A stretch of DNA of 64,000 nt from Methylobacter tundripaludum SV96 (GCF_000190755.2 NZ_JH109152.1:1652167-1716166), one strand, 5' to 3'. Shown: positions 42,412-52,076, counted from the first letter of the stretch. The notes: generated by a model from the sequence alone, not told the origin. Translations and numbers: made by a program.

Positions 42412-45074
42412 TGCGCGACCCTAATCCACAAACCATCTATCTAAAAGACTACACCGTCCCCGAATACCTGATTCACAGCGTCGCCTTGAATTTTACCCTG
42501 GATGACGAAAACACCCTGGTTAGCTCGCGACTCACCCTGAGCCGCAATCCGGCCAGCCAGTCTCGCGACACATCGCTGACCTTATCAGGCGAAAACCTGA
42601 AACTGATGCGCATTAATCTGGACGACGGCAATGACTTAAGCAAAGATCAATACCTGCAAACCCAGGACTCGCTAATCATTAATGCTGTTCCGCAACAACA
42701 ACGCTTTGTGCTGAGCATCGAAAACGCGATTAACCCGAAAGCCAACACCGCCCTGGAAGGTCTGTATCTCTCCAACGGCATGCTCTGCACCCAGTGCGAG
42801 GCGGAAGGCTTCAGGAAAATCACCTATTTTCTGGATCGCCCCGATGTGATGACGCTATTCACCACAACCTTGGTCGGCGACAAAGACCGTTATCCGGTTT
42901 TATTATCCAACGGCAACAAAATCGCTCAGGGCGAATTATCGGATAATCGCCACTGGGTAACTTGGGAAGACCCGTTCAACAAGCCGTGCTATTTGTTTGC
43001 GCTGGTTGCCGGACAACTCGAATGCATCGCAGACCGCTTTACCACGCAATCCGGCCGCGACATCGATTTGCAAATCTTTGTCGAAAAACACGACATCGAT
43101 AAATGCGACCATGCCATGGAATCGCTGAAAAACGCCATGCACTGGGATGAACAGGTCTATGGCCGCGAATACGATCTGGATTTATACATGATCGTCGCCG
43201 TCAGCCACTTCAACATGGGTGCGATGGAAAACAAAGGGCTTAACGTATTCAACACCAAATTCGTGCTGGCACGACCCGATACCGCGACTGACTTTGATTA
43301 TGAACATATCGAAGCCGTCATCGGCCATGAATATTTCCATAACTGGACCGGCAACCGCATCACCTGCCGGGACTGGTTCCAGCTCAGCCTGAAAGAGGGC
43401 TTTACGGTATTCCGCGACCAGGAATTTACCGGCGACCGCACCTCCAAGGCCGTCAAACGCATCGAAGATGTCAACATGCTGCGCACCCGTCAGTTTGCCG
43501 AAGACGCAGGACCGTTGGCGCATCCGATACGCCCTGACGCCTATATTGAAATCAACAATTTTTACACCTTGACCGTGTATGAAAAAGGCGCGGAAGTGGT
43601 GCGCATGATCCGTACGCTGGTCGGCGCGGAAGGCTTTCGCAAAGGCAGCGATTTGTATTTTGAGCGTCATGACGGACAGGCAGTGACTTGCGATGATTTC
43701 GTCAGCGCCATGGAAGCCGCCAACGACATCGATTTGACCCAATTCCGCCGTTGGTATGCCCAGGCCGGAACGCCGCTATTAACGGCCCGGCAGCACTATG
43801 ATCCATCCGCACAAACCCTGACCTTAACCATCAGCCAAAGCTGCCCGCCGACGCCTGGACAAGCGGTCAAAGAACCGCTGCACATTCCGGTCACTGTGGG
43901 TTTGCTTAATAAAGACGGCTCCGTCGCGCCTTGCAAGCTGCAAGACGGCGATCAAGCCTGCGATGAAGTCATACTGCAACTCACCCAGTCCGAACAAGCC
44001 TTTATCTTTGAAGGTTTAGCCGAACAGCCGGTGGTTTCTATCTTAAGAGGCTTTTCAGCGCCGGTTAAACTGGTGATGGAACGCAGTCTGGAAGAGTCGG
44101 CGTTCTTGTTAAGCTACGACAGCGACACCTTTAATCGCTGGGAAGCCGGGCAGCAATTGGCCGGGCAGATTATTATGGGACTGATTGCCGACCTGCAAAA
44201 CGGCAGGGGCATGCACGTCAATCCCATTATGATTAATGCCTTTAAGCAAGTGCTGGAACAACCGTGGGACGACTTGTCGTATTTTTCTTTGCTGTTAAAC
44301 CTGCCTTCGGAAACCTATCTGGCCGAACAAATGCAGGTTGTCGATGTAGAAGCCATCCATGCCGCCCGCGAATTTGTCACGCTGGCTTTGGCCGAGCAGC
44401 TGCAAACACAGCTCCAGGCTTTATACCTGAATAATCATCGGGATGAGTCCGGAAAATTCGACGCCGGCGCAATCGGTCGCAGACGCATCAAAAACACTTG
44501 CTTAAGTTATCTAAGCAAGCTGGAAAACAAAGACATTCATCATTTGTCCCAGCAGCAATTCAACACCGCCAAGAACATGACCGACCAAATGGCGGCGCTG
44601 ACGGTCATTGTCAATAACCCGCATCCCGCCAAACAGCAGTGTTTGGACAGCTTTTACCGCCAATGGCAAGCGGAAGCGCTGGTTATAGACAAATGGTTTA
44701 CGCTGCAAGCCTCCAACAGCATGCCCGACACCTTTGCGACCGTGCAGGCGTTAATGCAGCATCCTGCGTTCGATCTAAAAAATCCAAACCGGGTCAGGTC
44801 ATTGATCGGCGCATTCAGCCAATCTAACCCGCTGCATTTTCACGCGTCCAACGGACAAGGTTATCAATTTCTCACCGACCAGATTATCGCGCTGAACACC
44901 TTGAATCCGCAGATTGCCTCGCGCATGGTCGGCGCATTAACGGCGTGGCGCAGATATGACGAAGGCAGGCAAGCGCTGATGAAAGCGCAACTGGAACGGA
45001 TTATAACCACCGAAGCGATTTCCAAAGATGTTTACGAAGTCGCAAGTAAAAGCTTGATCTACAAAGCCGATTGA
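42411..45074 (+). CDS. pepN: Aminopeptidase N (M1 family)
   Basis: Zinc metalloprotease removing N-terminal residues from peptides in the cytosol. The 887-residue protein shows GAMEN at 270-274, HEYFH at 306-310 with the third ligand E329 (LKEGF), and the DLTQFRRWYAQAGTP segment; length agrees with the E. coli enzyme (870). It starts with the stop codon of DUF423 (TAATG) and ends 7 bp before the pteridine reductase gene. Confidence 0.96.
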   Translation: MRDPNPQTIYLKDYTVPEYLIHSVALNFTLDDENTLVSSRLTLSRNPASQSRDTSLTLSGENLKLMRINLDDGNDLSKDQYLQTQDSLIINAVPQQQRFVLSIENAINPKANTALEGLYLSNGMLCTQCEAEGFRKITYFLDRPDVMTLFTTTLVGDKDRYPVLLSNGNKIAQGELSDNRHWVTWEDPFNKPCYLFALVAGQLECIADRFTTQSGRDIDLQIFVEKHDIDKCDHAMESLKNAMHWDEQVYGREYDLDLYMIVAVSHFNMGAMENKGLNVFNTKFVLARPDTATDFDYEHIEAVIGHEYFHNWTGNRITCRDWFQLSLKEGFTVFRDQEFTGDRTSKAVKRIEDVNMLRTRQFAEDAGPLAHPIRPDAYIEINNFYTLTVYEKGAEVVRMIRTLVGAEGFRKGSDLYFERHDGQAVTCDDFVSAMEAANDIDLTQFRRWYAQAGTPLLTARQHYDPSAQTLTLTISQSCPPTPGQAVKEPLHIPVTVGLLNKDGSVAPCKLQDGDQACDEVILQLTQSEQAFIFEGLAEQPVVSILRGFSAPVKLVMERSLEESAFLLSYDSDTFNRWEAGQQLAGQIIMGLIADLQNGRGMHVNPIMINAFKQVLEQPWDDLSYFSLLLNLPSETYLAEQMQVVDVEAIHAAREFVTLALAEQLQTQLQALYLNNHRDESGKFDAGAIGRRRIKNTCLSYLSKLENKDIHHLSQQQFNTAKNMTDQMAALTVIVNNPHPAKQQCLDSFYRQWQAEALVIDKWFTLQASNSMPDTFATVQALMQHPAFDLKNPNRVRSLIGAFSQSNPLHFHASNGQGYQFLTDQIIALNTLNPQIASRMVGALTAWRRYDEGRQALMKAQLERIITTEAISKDVYEVASKSLIYKAD

Positions 45075-45081
45075 AAACACG

Positions 45082-45822
45082 ATGAACAGTCATGCAAAAA
45101 ATGTGTTGATTACCGGCGCCTCTAAACGGATAGGCGCAGCCTGTGCGCGGCTACTGCATAGCGAGGGCTGTAATATTTTTCTGCATTACCGGTCTTCGGC
45201 AGCGGAAGCGCAGCAGCTTTGCGATGAATTGAATCAACAGCGCCCCGGTTCGGCAAAAATCATGCAGGCCGATTTGCTGAACATGGCCGAGCTGGAGGCT
45301 GTTGCCAGGGAAGCTTGTCTGGCTTGGGGCGGTATCGATGTACTGGTCAACAATGCCTCCTCCTTTTATCCGACGGCTATATCCGATGTGACCGAACGAC
45401 AATGGGATGAATTATTGGGAGGTAATTTAAAAGCGCCGTTTTTCCTGGCGAAAGCCCTGGCGAAAACCTTGGCCGACAATAAGGGCTGCATCGTCAATAT
45501 TATCGACATCCATGCCGAACGGGGCTTAAGCGGTTATCCCGTGTACAGTATTTCAAAAGCCGGACTGGCCGCCATGACCAAGGTTTTAGCCAAAGAGCTG
45601 GGACCGGCTGTCAGAGTCAATGGCGTGGCTCCGGGAGCGATACTCTGGCCTGATAACGATCTATCCGAACAGGCCAAACTGGAAATACTGCAACGGGTGG
45701 CTTTAAAGCGTAGCGGTGAACCGCTTGATATTGCCAAAGCCGTACTTTTTTTGATTAAGGATGCCGGTTACATCACCGGCCAGATACTGACCGTCGATGG
45801 CGGACGCACCCTATTTTGTTGA
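45082..45822 (+). CDS. Pteridine reductase (SDR family, FolM/PTR1-like)
   Basis: The 246-residue SDR has TGASKRIG at about 10-17. The Arg in place of the usual Gly is typical of pteridine reductases such as FolM and PTR1, which reduce dihydrofolate or dihydromonapterin with NADPH. Also present are VNNASSFYPTAI, YSISK (catalytic Tyr/Lys) and GVAPGAILWP. The gene is 7 bp downstream of pepN and converges on folK with a 12-bp overlap, next to folB. That supports a pterin role, though the exact substrate is inferred. Confidence 0.85.
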   Translation: MNSHAKNVLITGASKRIGAACARLLHSEGCNIFLHYRSSAAEAQQLCDELNQQRPGSAKIMQADLLNMAELEAVAREACLAWGGIDVLVNNASSFYPTAISDVTERQWDELLGGNLKAPFFLAKALAKTLADNKGCIVNIIDIHAERGLSGYPVYSISKAGLAAMTKVLAKELGPAVRVNGVAPGAILWPDNDLSEQAKLEILQRVALKRSGEPLDIAKAVLFLIKDAGYITGQILTVDGGRTLFC

Positions 45823-46311
45823 AGCCCAAGACGGTGTGACGCGCTTTTGCCTGAGATCGCTCCTGTCGAATTGTTCCCAAAGCTCGGCGTAGCTGATGTG
45901 ACTGACAGGATGTTGCAAACTCGGGGCAATTTCGGCCAAAGGCTCAAGCACAAAGGCGTAATGTTCAATTTCATCCCTTGGTATTTGCAAGCGGCCATCA
46001 TTGACAATCAGGTCGCCGTATAGAATCAGGTCCAGATCGAGGGTGCGCGCAGCAAATTTCCGGCTGTCGCGCGTGCGGCCATTATCCAGCTCAATTTGCC
46101 TAAGTTGCTTGGCAACCGCTTTCACTTCCAAATCGGAATCGAAACCGACCACAAGATTGTAGAAAACATCGCCTGTAAAGCCGACCGGTTCTGATTCATA
46201 AATACTTGAAACCGTCAGTTCGCCAAAAGTTTGTTCAAGCGCCCGCAGGCTGGCTGGGATATGTTCATCCTTGTTTATGTTGCTACCGATGCTGATGTAG
46301 CCTCTGGTCAC
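45811..46311 (-). CDS. folK: 6-hydroxymethyl-7,8-dihydropterin pyrophosphokinase
   Basis: Transfers pyrophosphate from ATP to hydroxymethyl-dihydropterin in folate synthesis. The 166-residue product shows YISIGSNI at the start, VFYNLVVGFDSD and the RTLDLDLILYGD plus LQIPRDEIEHYAFVLEPLAEIAP signature. Its 3' end overlaps the convergent pteridine reductase gene by 12 bp. Its start overlaps folB by 4 bp, so folB-folK are co-translated. Confidence 0.95.
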   Translation of the reverse strand: MTRGYISIGSNINKDEHIPASLRALEQTFGELTVSSIYESEPVGFTGDVFYNLVVGFDSDLEVKAVAKQLRQIELDNGRTRDSRKFAARTLDLDLILYGDLIVNDGRLQIPRDEIEHYAFVLEPLAEIAPSLQHPVSHISYAELWEQFDRSDLRQKRVTPSWASTK

Positions 46312-46667
46312 GATGTTCTTTCTCCACGCTCAATGATAATGCCGACATCACTGGCGCCGCGGATCGCGCCTTTTTTATTCAGGGTTATTTTCACCCAAGG
46401 CACATTAAATTCGTTACGGATAATGTCGGCTATTTCTGAAATTAATTTTTCAACCAGCAAAAACTGGCTGGCCTCAACAAAAGAAATAATGCGGTGAGAA
46501 ACGGTTTTGTAATCAAGCGTGTATTGAATATCATCGGTTTCAGCGGCTTTTTGAATATCGAAAGCCATCTCAATATCAAGAATGACGGTTTGCTTGGTCA
46601 CTCTTTCCCAGTCATAAATACCGATGATAGTTTCAATTTCCAACCCGCCTAAAAATATGATGTCCAT
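46308..46667 (-). CDS. folB: Dihydroneopterin aldolase
   Basis: Converts 7,8-dihydroneopterin to hydroxymethyl-dihydropterin plus glycolaldehyde, and may epimerise it. The 119-residue protein has IIFLGGLEIETIIGIYDWER, the LDYKTVSHRI core and the VKITLNKKGAIRGASDVGI tail. Length is standard (about 120). Head of the folB-folK operon; divergent from plsY, the arrangement seen in E. coli. Confidence 0.95.
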   Translation of the reverse strand: MDIIFLGGLEIETIIGIYDWERVTKQTVILDIEMAFDIQKAAETDDIQYTLDYKTVSHRIISFVEASQFLLVEKLISEIADIIRNEFNVPWVKITLNKKGAIRGASDVGIIIERGERTS

Positions 46668-46762
46668 TGTGTTTTCCGGTTATGATGCGTGTTTTTTTAA
46701 AAGCGGTAAGTATCAGGGAAACGCCCTTTGCTTACAAGTTCTGATGATGAAAAGGTTACTCA

Positions 46763-47350
46763 ATGGTTGAATGGTTGTTTGTTCCGGCTGCCTATCTGAT
46801 AGGTTCAATTTCCAGTGCAATTATTATTTGCCGCCTGATGGGATTGCCCGATCCTCGCGAACAGGGTTCGGGCAATCCCGGTGCGACCAATGTAATGCGT
46901 ATTGGCGGAAAAAAAGCGGCGGCGATTACCCTGCTGGGCGATTCGCTGAAAGGGTTAATTCCGGTCTATGCCGCGAATGTGCTGGGACTGCCTGCTGAGT
47001 TAGTTGCTGCGACCGGTTTGGCGGCGTTTATAGGCCACCTTTATCCGATATTCTTCAGCTTTAAGGGCGGTAAGGGGGTTGCAACATCGGTCGGCGTGTT
47101 GCTCGGGTTTTTCTGGGCGCTTGGTCTTGCGTTCATGGCAACCTGGTACCTGGTTTATAAGCTGGGCAAGATTTCATCCTTGTCCGCGTTAGTCGCATCG
47201 ACCCTGTCGCCAGTTTTTGCCTGGTTCATAGTCGGAGACGAAGCTATCGTTGCTGCGTCCGCAGTGATGACGGTTTTTTTGCTATGGCGGCATAAGAGTA
47301 ATATTCAGCGGCTGCTGGCTGGGGAAGAGTCGAGTAAGGCTAAAGGCTAA
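46763..47350 (+). CDS. plsY: Glycerol-3-phosphate acyltransferase PlsY
   Basis: Inner-membrane enzyme that acylates glycerol-3-phosphate using acyl phosphate, the first step of phospholipid synthesis. The 195-residue protein has five membrane helices with conserved loops: AYLIGSISSA, GSGNPGATNV (motif 1) and FKGGKGVATSVG (motif 2). An AAAGG site precedes the ATG. In E. coli plsY is next to folB and near tsaD-rpsU, as here, except for the accessory HEPN gene inserted after it. Confidence 0.94.
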   Translation: MVEWLFVPAAYLIGSISSAIIICRLMGLPDPREQGSGNPGATNVMRIGGKKAAAITLLGDSLKGLIPVYAANVLGLPAELVAATGLAAFIGHLYPIFFSFKGGKGVATSVGVLLGFFWALGLAFMATWYLVYKLGKISSLSALVASTLSPVFAWFIVGDEAIVAASAVMTVFLLWRHKSNIQRLLAGEESSKAKG

Positions 47351-47449
47351 ACAAACTAACGACAACTAATCCTTCTGGATCTTGGTTAATATTCCACCTT
47401 ATAGGGCATACTGCCCGTTCCTTTAGGATCCAATGGTACACAGCGCCCT

Positions 47450-48169
47450 ATGAAGATCAAAATCACCAATTCGGAAGAGTTCAGTAGGCTACTGGAAGTA
47501 CTTACAAACGAAACGGTCACTGCATGCATTCATTTTAGATTGTATTCTGATCTTGAAGCTGCTCGACCCACCTACGCCGTTGAGTTCAACGAGTCGTGGA
47601 CATTTTGGTGGCTTACCTTTCAGTCACACTTGGATACTACGCTGTTTCGGCTTTGCAAAATATACGAACCGCACCCCGAATCCCTAAATCTGCCAAACCT
47701 CCTAAACATAATCAAAGAGAATGCTAAGTTTTTTGATGAAGGTAACTTTCGCGAGCGCCTCAAGGGAAATCCATTCGTAGACTCATTAGCCTCTAGTTTA
47801 AAAAAGCCAGATCTAATTCAGTTGCAGAAAGATATAGCGTTTGTGAATATGAAATCCAATCCGCTCGTAAATACTTTGGTAATGTGGCGACACAAGTTCT
47901 TTGCGCATAGAAGTGCAGGATATGTTGTGGCAAATAAGAGTCTTGCGGATCAATACCCGTTTAATATGATACAGGTCGATCAGTTGCTGAAGGAAGCTAT
48001 AAGAATATTAAATAGATACAGCATTCTCTTTCAAGCTTCTTCGTATTCAACACAGATTATTGGCCATGATGATTACCGCCATGTTCTCAAATCGATCAGG
48101 AGTGCTCTCTTAAGACATGAAGAGGAAATTGCCCATGAACTGGAGCATCTGAAAAGCAAGGATTCCTAA
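47450..48169 (+). CDS. HEPN-domain (AbiU2-like) protein
   Basis: The 239-residue helical protein has the HEPN signature RHKFFAH (R-x5-H) at about 152-158 and further helix-rich AbiU2-like sequence (LDTTLFRLCKIYEP). HEPN proteins are usually metal-independent RNases in abortive infection, toxin-antitoxin or RNA-processing systems. No paired antitoxin (MNT or similar) is adjacent, so it could be a solo toxin or a housekeeping member. No clear Shine-Dalgarno is seen. It is A+T-richer than its neighbours and sits inside the plsY-tsaD interval that is otherwise conserved, suggesting insertion. Confidence 0.7.
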   Translation: MKIKITNSEEFSRLLEVLTNETVTACIHFRLYSDLEAARPTYAVEFNESWTFWWLTFQSHLDTTLFRLCKIYEPHPESLNLPNLLNIIKENAKFFDEGNFRERLKGNPFVDSLASSLKKPDLIQLQKDIAFVNMKSNPLVNTLVMWRHKFFAHRSAGYVVANKSLADQYPFNMIQVDQLLKEAIRILNRYSILFQASSYSTQIIGHDDYRHVLKSIRSALLRHEEEIAHELEHLKSKDS

Positions 48170-48238
48170 CAATGCGCTTTATGGCTCGACGCAATGAATC
48201 CATGCGTCCCTTAACGTAAAGCTGTAAGGCGGATTATT

Positions 48239-48337
48239 GTAGGGTGGATTCGCCTACAAGCAATCCGCCCAATTACGACAGATTGTCATCGGCGTTGTGC
48301 GTTGATTGGCGGTTTGCTGGCGCGAAACCGCCCTACG
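48239..48337. repeat. Family E inverted-repeat element
   Basis: Starts TGTAGGGTGGATTCGCC and ends CCGCCCTACG. The outer parts are imperfect inverted repeats, a structure common in dispersed elements of other proteobacteria. It lies 3' of both the HEPN gene and tsaD. Confidence 0.7.
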
Positions 48338-48358
48338 AACTACGAACTTTCGCCTGAT

Positions 48359-49363
48359 TTAATCCAACTCACTAATCGGCCAGCGAGGCCGTGCATAAAT
48401 CTCCAGCCCTTGCTGCTGACCCGCCATTAAACGCTGACAACCCGCATAAGCGATCATTGCGCCATTATCGGTACAAAATTCGAGTCGTGGAAAATAAAGC
48501 TGGGCGTTTTCCTTGGCAACCATTTGGGTCAAGCTTGCGCGAATTTGCTTGTTGGCACTGACGCCTCCGGCAATAACCAGTCTTTTCAGGCCGGTCTGTT
48601 GCAAGGCCCGTTTGCATTTGATACTCAGCGTCTCCGCAACCGCCTGCTGGAATGCGGCGGCGACGTCGGCTTTATCCTGATCGGTTTTGCCGGAGGCGTT
48701 GATGGTATTCATGGTGAATGTTTTTAAGCCGCTAAAGCTAAAGTCCAATCCGGGCCGGTCGGTCATCGGACGAGGAAATTTAATCTGCGCTATACCCTGT
48801 TCTGCCAATGCGGACAGTTTCGGCCCTCCGGGGTATCCCAAGCCCAGCATTTTCGCGGTTTTATCAAAAGCTTCACCGGCGGCATCATCAAGAGATTCAC
48901 CTAATAATTGATAGCGACCGATACCTTCAACCTGTACCAGCAGGGTATGTCCCCCGGAAATCAGCAATGCAACAAAAGGAAATTCTGGCGGGTTTTCTTC
49001 CAGCATCGGCGCCAACAGGTGCCCTTCCATGTGATGAACGGCAATCGCCGGAACTTGCCAGGCCCAAGCCAGGCTTCTGGCCGTTGCCGCGCCAACCAAT
49101 AACGCCCCCATCAGGCCGGGCCCTGCCGTATAAGCAATGCCGTTAATATCGCTGCCGGGCAGCTGACTTTCCTGCAAGCATTGCTTGATCAACGGCACTA
49201 ATTTCCTAATGTGGTCGCGTGATGCCAGCTCGGGAACAACGCCGCCATATTCGCTATGCATTGCAATCTGGCTGTATAAAATATGGCTACACAGGCCTTG
49301 TTCAGAGTGATAAATCGCGACGCCGGTTTCGTCACAAGATGTTTCTATGCCTAAAACGTACAT
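48359..49363 (-). CDS. tsaD: tRNA N6-adenosine threonylcarbamoyltransferase
   Basis: Transfers threonylcarbamoyl to A37 of ANN-decoding tRNAs with TsaB/TsaE. The 334-residue ASKHA-fold protein has [16 protein letters not shown], the metal-binding HHMEGH motif, ISGGHTLLV and the [13 protein letters not shown] segment. Length matches the family (about 335-340). It is divergent from rpsU across a 106-bp gap that holds the rpsU promoter. Confidence 0.96.
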   Translation of the reverse strand: MYVLGIETSCDETGVAIYHSEQGLCSHILYSQIAMHSEYGGVVPELASRDHIRKLVPLIKQCLQESQLPGSDINGIAYTAGPGLMGALLVGAATARSLAWAWQVPAIAVHHMEGHLLAPMLEENPPEFPFVALLISGGHTLLVQVEGIGRYQLLGESLDDAAGEAFDKTAKMLGLGYPGGPKLSALAEQGIAQIKFPRPMTDRPGLDFSFSGLKTFTMNTINASGKTDQDKADVAAAFQQAVAETLSIKCKRALQQTGLKRLVIAGGVSANKQIRASLTQMVAKENAQLYFPRLEFCTDNGAMIAYAGCQRLMAGQQQGLEIYARPRWPISELD

Positions 49364-49370
49364 TGAGTTT

Positions 49371-49398
49371 TTGAAATTTATAAAAGTAAAGGTATAAT
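49371..49398 (+). promoter_or_regulatory. Likely sigma-70 promoter for rpsU-yqeY-dnaG
   Basis: TTGAAA (49371-49376) and TATAAT (49393-49398) are 16 bp apart, 71 bp upstream of rpsU. Near-consensus; expected for the macromolecular synthesis operon. Confidence 0.65.
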
Positions 49399-49469
49399 TA
49401 AGGGTTCTGTTTGTTCAGTGGATGTAACAATCCTAACTTTTTAAATATTAACATATTCGGGTCATTATA

Positions 49470-49703
49470 ATGCCGTCAGTAAAAATCAAAGAAAACGAAC
49501 CTTTTGATATTGCGATTCGCCGTTTTAAACGCGCTTGTGAAAAAGCAGGTGTATTGGCAGAAGTGCGTCGTCGCGAATTTTATGAAAAACCAACTGCAGA
49601 ACGCAAACGCAAAGGCGCTGCTGCTGTTAAGCGTCACTTGAAAAAATTAGCGCGCGAACGTTATGCGTTGAAAAACTTACGTCGCGGACGTCCTGCACTG
49701 TAA
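49470..49703 (+). CDS. rpsU: 30S ribosomal protein S21
   Basis: The 77-residue basic protein begins [20 protein letters not shown] and matches the S21 family. It is a little longer than E. coli S21 (71) because of a different C-terminus ([12 protein letters not shown]). S21 aids mRNA binding at initiation. First gene of rpsU-yqeY-dnaG-rpoD, with a near-consensus promoter upstream. Confidence 0.97.
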   Translation: MPSVKIKENEPFDIAIRRFKRACEKAGVLAEVRRREFYEKPTAERKRKGAAAVKRHLKKLARERYALKNLRRGRPAL

Positions 49704-49719
49704 AAGCAAGGTTAATACG

Positions 49720-50169
49720 ATGGATTTGTTAACAGATCGTATCAAGGAAGATATGAAAGCCGCCATGAAAGGCGGCAATAAAGCACGACTGGGTGTGATT
49801 CGTTTGATTTTGGCCGCCATTAAGCAGGTCGAGGTCGACGAGCGCATTGTGTTGGATAATGAGCGGGTTATTTTGGTTCTCGACAAGATGCTCAAGCAGC
49901 GCCGCGAATCTATCAGACAGTTTGCGGACGCCGGTCGACATGACTTGGTCGCCATTGAAGAGGCTGAAATTCCGGTGATTCAGGATTTCCTGCCTCAAGC
50001 CCTGACCGAAACCGAAATTGATTCAATGGTTAAAGACGCTGTTGCGGAATCCGGCGCAGAATCGGTTAAAGATATGGGCAAGGTCATGGCTTTGCTTAAA
50101 ACAAAAATGCAAGGGCGCGCCGATATGTCGGCCGTAAGTATTAAAATAAAGGCTACACTAGCTGGATAG
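49720..50169 (+). CDS. yqeY: GatB/YqeY domain protein
   Basis: The 149-residue helical protein matches the YqeY family (KAAMKGGNKARLGVIRLILA, and AEIPVIQDFLPQALTETEI), which shares a tRNA-binding domain with the GatB subunit of Asp/Glu-tRNA amidotransferase. The YqeY role is unclear. Its position between rpsU and dnaG is a common arrangement. The gap to dnaG contains a family G element. Confidence 0.92.
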   Translation: MDLLTDRIKEDMKAAMKGGNKARLGVIRLILAAIKQVEVDERIVLDNERVILVLDKMLKQRRESIRQFADAGRHDLVAIEEAEIPVIQDFLPQALTETEIDSMVKDAVAESGAESVKDMGKVMALLKTKMQGRADMSAVSIKIKATLAG

Positions 50170-50187
50170 TTTTTTTACTGGTTTTCC

Positions 50188-50234
50188 CTGGCAATTGTTT
50201 TCGCATTGCCCTATCTCCTGCATTCGTGCAGTCG
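50188..50234. repeat. 47-bp family G element (copy 3) upstream of dnaG
   Basis: Aligns over 47 bp with copy 2 at 34640-34686 (starts CTGGCAATTG, ends TTCGTGCAGTCG). It covers the GTG at 50226 that would otherwise extend dnaG, and ends 13 bp before the chosen dnaG start, near the CGGAG ribosome-binding sequence. Confidence 0.78.
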
Positions 50235-50246
50235 TCGGAGCACTGC

Positions 50247-52025
50247 GTGTCCGGTAGAATCCCTCGCGAATTTATTGATGAGCTGTTAGTGCGGGTTGAT
50301 ATTGTCGATTTAATCGATTCGCACGTCCCTCTAAAAAAAACGGGTAACAACTTTGTCGCCCGCTGTCCTTTTCATGCCGAAAAAACCCCCAGCTTTTCCG
50401 TAAACCGAAAAAAACAATTCTTTCATTGCTTTGGCTGCGGCGCCAGCGGTAACGCCATTAGCTTCCTGATGGATTTTAGTCACCTTGATTTTGTCGAGGC
50501 GATTGAAGATCTGGCAGGATTTGTCGGGGTCGACGTTCCCCGGGAGTCAACCGAATATCAGCCCAAGCAAAAGAAGGACGACCTAAACAGCCTGTATGCA
50601 CTGATGGAACAGGCAGCCGCCTTTTATGCCGAACAACTGCGAACTAGCGACGAAGGGAAAAAGGCGGTTGAGTATTTAAAAAACAGGGGTGTCAGCGGCG
50701 ATTGTGCCGGCGATTTCATGCTGGGCTACGCGCCTGACGAATGGAAAGCCTTGGCGAGCCGCTTTGACCAGAAATTACTACTCGACGCCGGATTGTTGGT
50801 CAGCAAAGAGAGCGGCCAGCCCTACGACCGCTTTCGCGGCCGAATCATGTTTCCCATCCGGGACAAACGCGCCCGCATTATAGGCTTTGGAGGAAGAGTT
50901 CTCGACGATTCTTTACCCAAATACTTGAATTCTCCGGAAACGTCCCTATTTCACAAAGGCAAAGAAGTTTACGGCTTATATGAACTTCTTGAAAAGAATC
51001 CCAAACCTCAAAGGATTTTGATCGTTGAAGGTTATATGGATGTTATCGCATTGGCTCAGTTTGGCATTCATTATGCGGTTGCAGCCCTGGGAACGGCAGC
51101 ATCGCAAGCGCACCTTGATTTATTATTCCGGTTCTCCTCGGAACTGGTGTTTTGTTTTGATGGCGACAAGGCGGGACGGGAAGCAGCATGGAGAGCTATG
51201 GAATCGGCTTTTTCCAGCCTAAAAGATGGCCGGCAGATTCGCATCATGCTGTTACCGCAAAATCATGATCCTGATTCGCTGGTGCGAGAGGAAGGGCTTG
51301 ATGGATTTATTGGTCGCATGCAGACCGCCGAAACCCTGTCGGAGTATTTTTTCGGACATTTCTCGAACGAGCTGAATCTATCCGAAATGGAAGGGCGAGC
51401 ACAACTGGTAAACAAAGCCAAACCGTATCTGGAGAAATTGCCGGAAAGCATTTTTAAAGAGATGATGTTTGCACGACTAAAAGAATTATCCGGCTGGGCC
51501 AATCTGGATGTTTTGGAGAATGCAACTACACTTGTTGCTAAACAAGGCTCGAAACAAGATCGGAAGATAGCCAGAAATCGCCCTCAGGATGGCGGCAGGT
51601 TATCGTCGGCGCGGGTTGCAATCGCCTTGCTGGTTCAGAATCCCAGACTGGCGGAACTGATTGAGCAGCGAGAGATTGACTGGAGCGGACTGGAATTTTC
51701 AGGCGCAGCCCTGTTTAAAAATATCCTGCAAATGATTGCAGACAAAAATCCGGCAAATGCAGCCGTTTTAATGGAGTGTTATCGAGATACCGCCGAAGAA
51801 AAACCAATAAAAGCATTAGCTTTATTGGATTCACAGGTTGCAGATGACAAGATAGAGGCGGTATTTTGCGATTCTCTGGACAGATTATTAACTCAAGCCA
51901 GAGAGACTGCTTTAACCGGATTACTGAATAAAGGCAAGACAGAAGGACTGGATGCACAGGAGAAAGAGCTGCTGCGGAAAATGCTGACAGCCAAAATTTT
52001 GGTGCCAAATAATAGGAATTCGTAG
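50247..52025 (+). CDS. dnaG: DNA primase
   Basis: Makes RNA primers on single-stranded DNA at the fork with DnaB. The 592-residue protein has the CHC2 zinc-ribbon (ARCPFHAEKTPSF with HCFGCGASGNAI, ligands C, H, C and C). The TOPRIM core carries LIVEGYMDVIALA and VFCFDGDKAGREAAW, and a C-terminal helicase-binding region follows. I chose the GTG at 50247, giving MSGRIPREFI as in other primases, with GGAG at suitable spacing. The longer GTG at 50226 lies in a repeat element. Confidence 0.95.
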   Translation: MSGRIPREFIDELLVRVDIVDLIDSHVPLKKTGNNFVARCPFHAEKTPSFSVNRKKQFFHCFGCGASGNAISFLMDFSHLDFVEAIEDLAGFVGVDVPRESTEYQPKQKKDDLNSLYALMEQAAAFYAEQLRTSDEGKKAVEYLKNRGVSGDCAGDFMLGYAPDEWKALASRFDQKLLLDAGLLVSKESGQPYDRFRGRIMFPIRDKRARIIGFGGRVLDDSLPKYLNSPETSLFHKGKEVYGLYELLEKNPKPQRILIVEGYMDVIALAQFGIHYAVAALGTAASQAHLDLLFRFSSELVFCFDGDKAGREAAWRAMESAFSSLKDGRQIRIMLLPQNHDPDSLVREEGLDGFIGRMQTAETLSEYFFGHFSNELNLSEMEGRAQLVNKAKPYLEKLPESIFKEMMFARLKELSGWANLDVLENATTLVAKQGSKQDRKIARNRPQDGGRLSSARVAIALLVQNPRLAELIEQREIDWSGLEFSGAALFKNILQMIADKNPANAAVLMECYRDTAEEKPIKALALLDSQVADDKIEAVFCDSLDRLLTQARETALTGLLNKGKTEGLDAQEKELLRKMLTAKILVPNNRNS

Positions 52026-52031
52026 TATAAT
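52026..52031 (+). promoter_or_regulatory. Possible -10 element for rpoD
   Basis: TATAAT lies just after the dnaG stop, 46 bp before the rpoD ATG. No good TTGACA-like -35 is seen at 16-18 bp upstream, so this may only be a weak or regulated start. Confidence 0.4.
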
Positions 52032-52076
52032 TCTCGGTTCGGCGAAGTCAGGTCGAGCAGAGTCTTCAGTGAGTAA

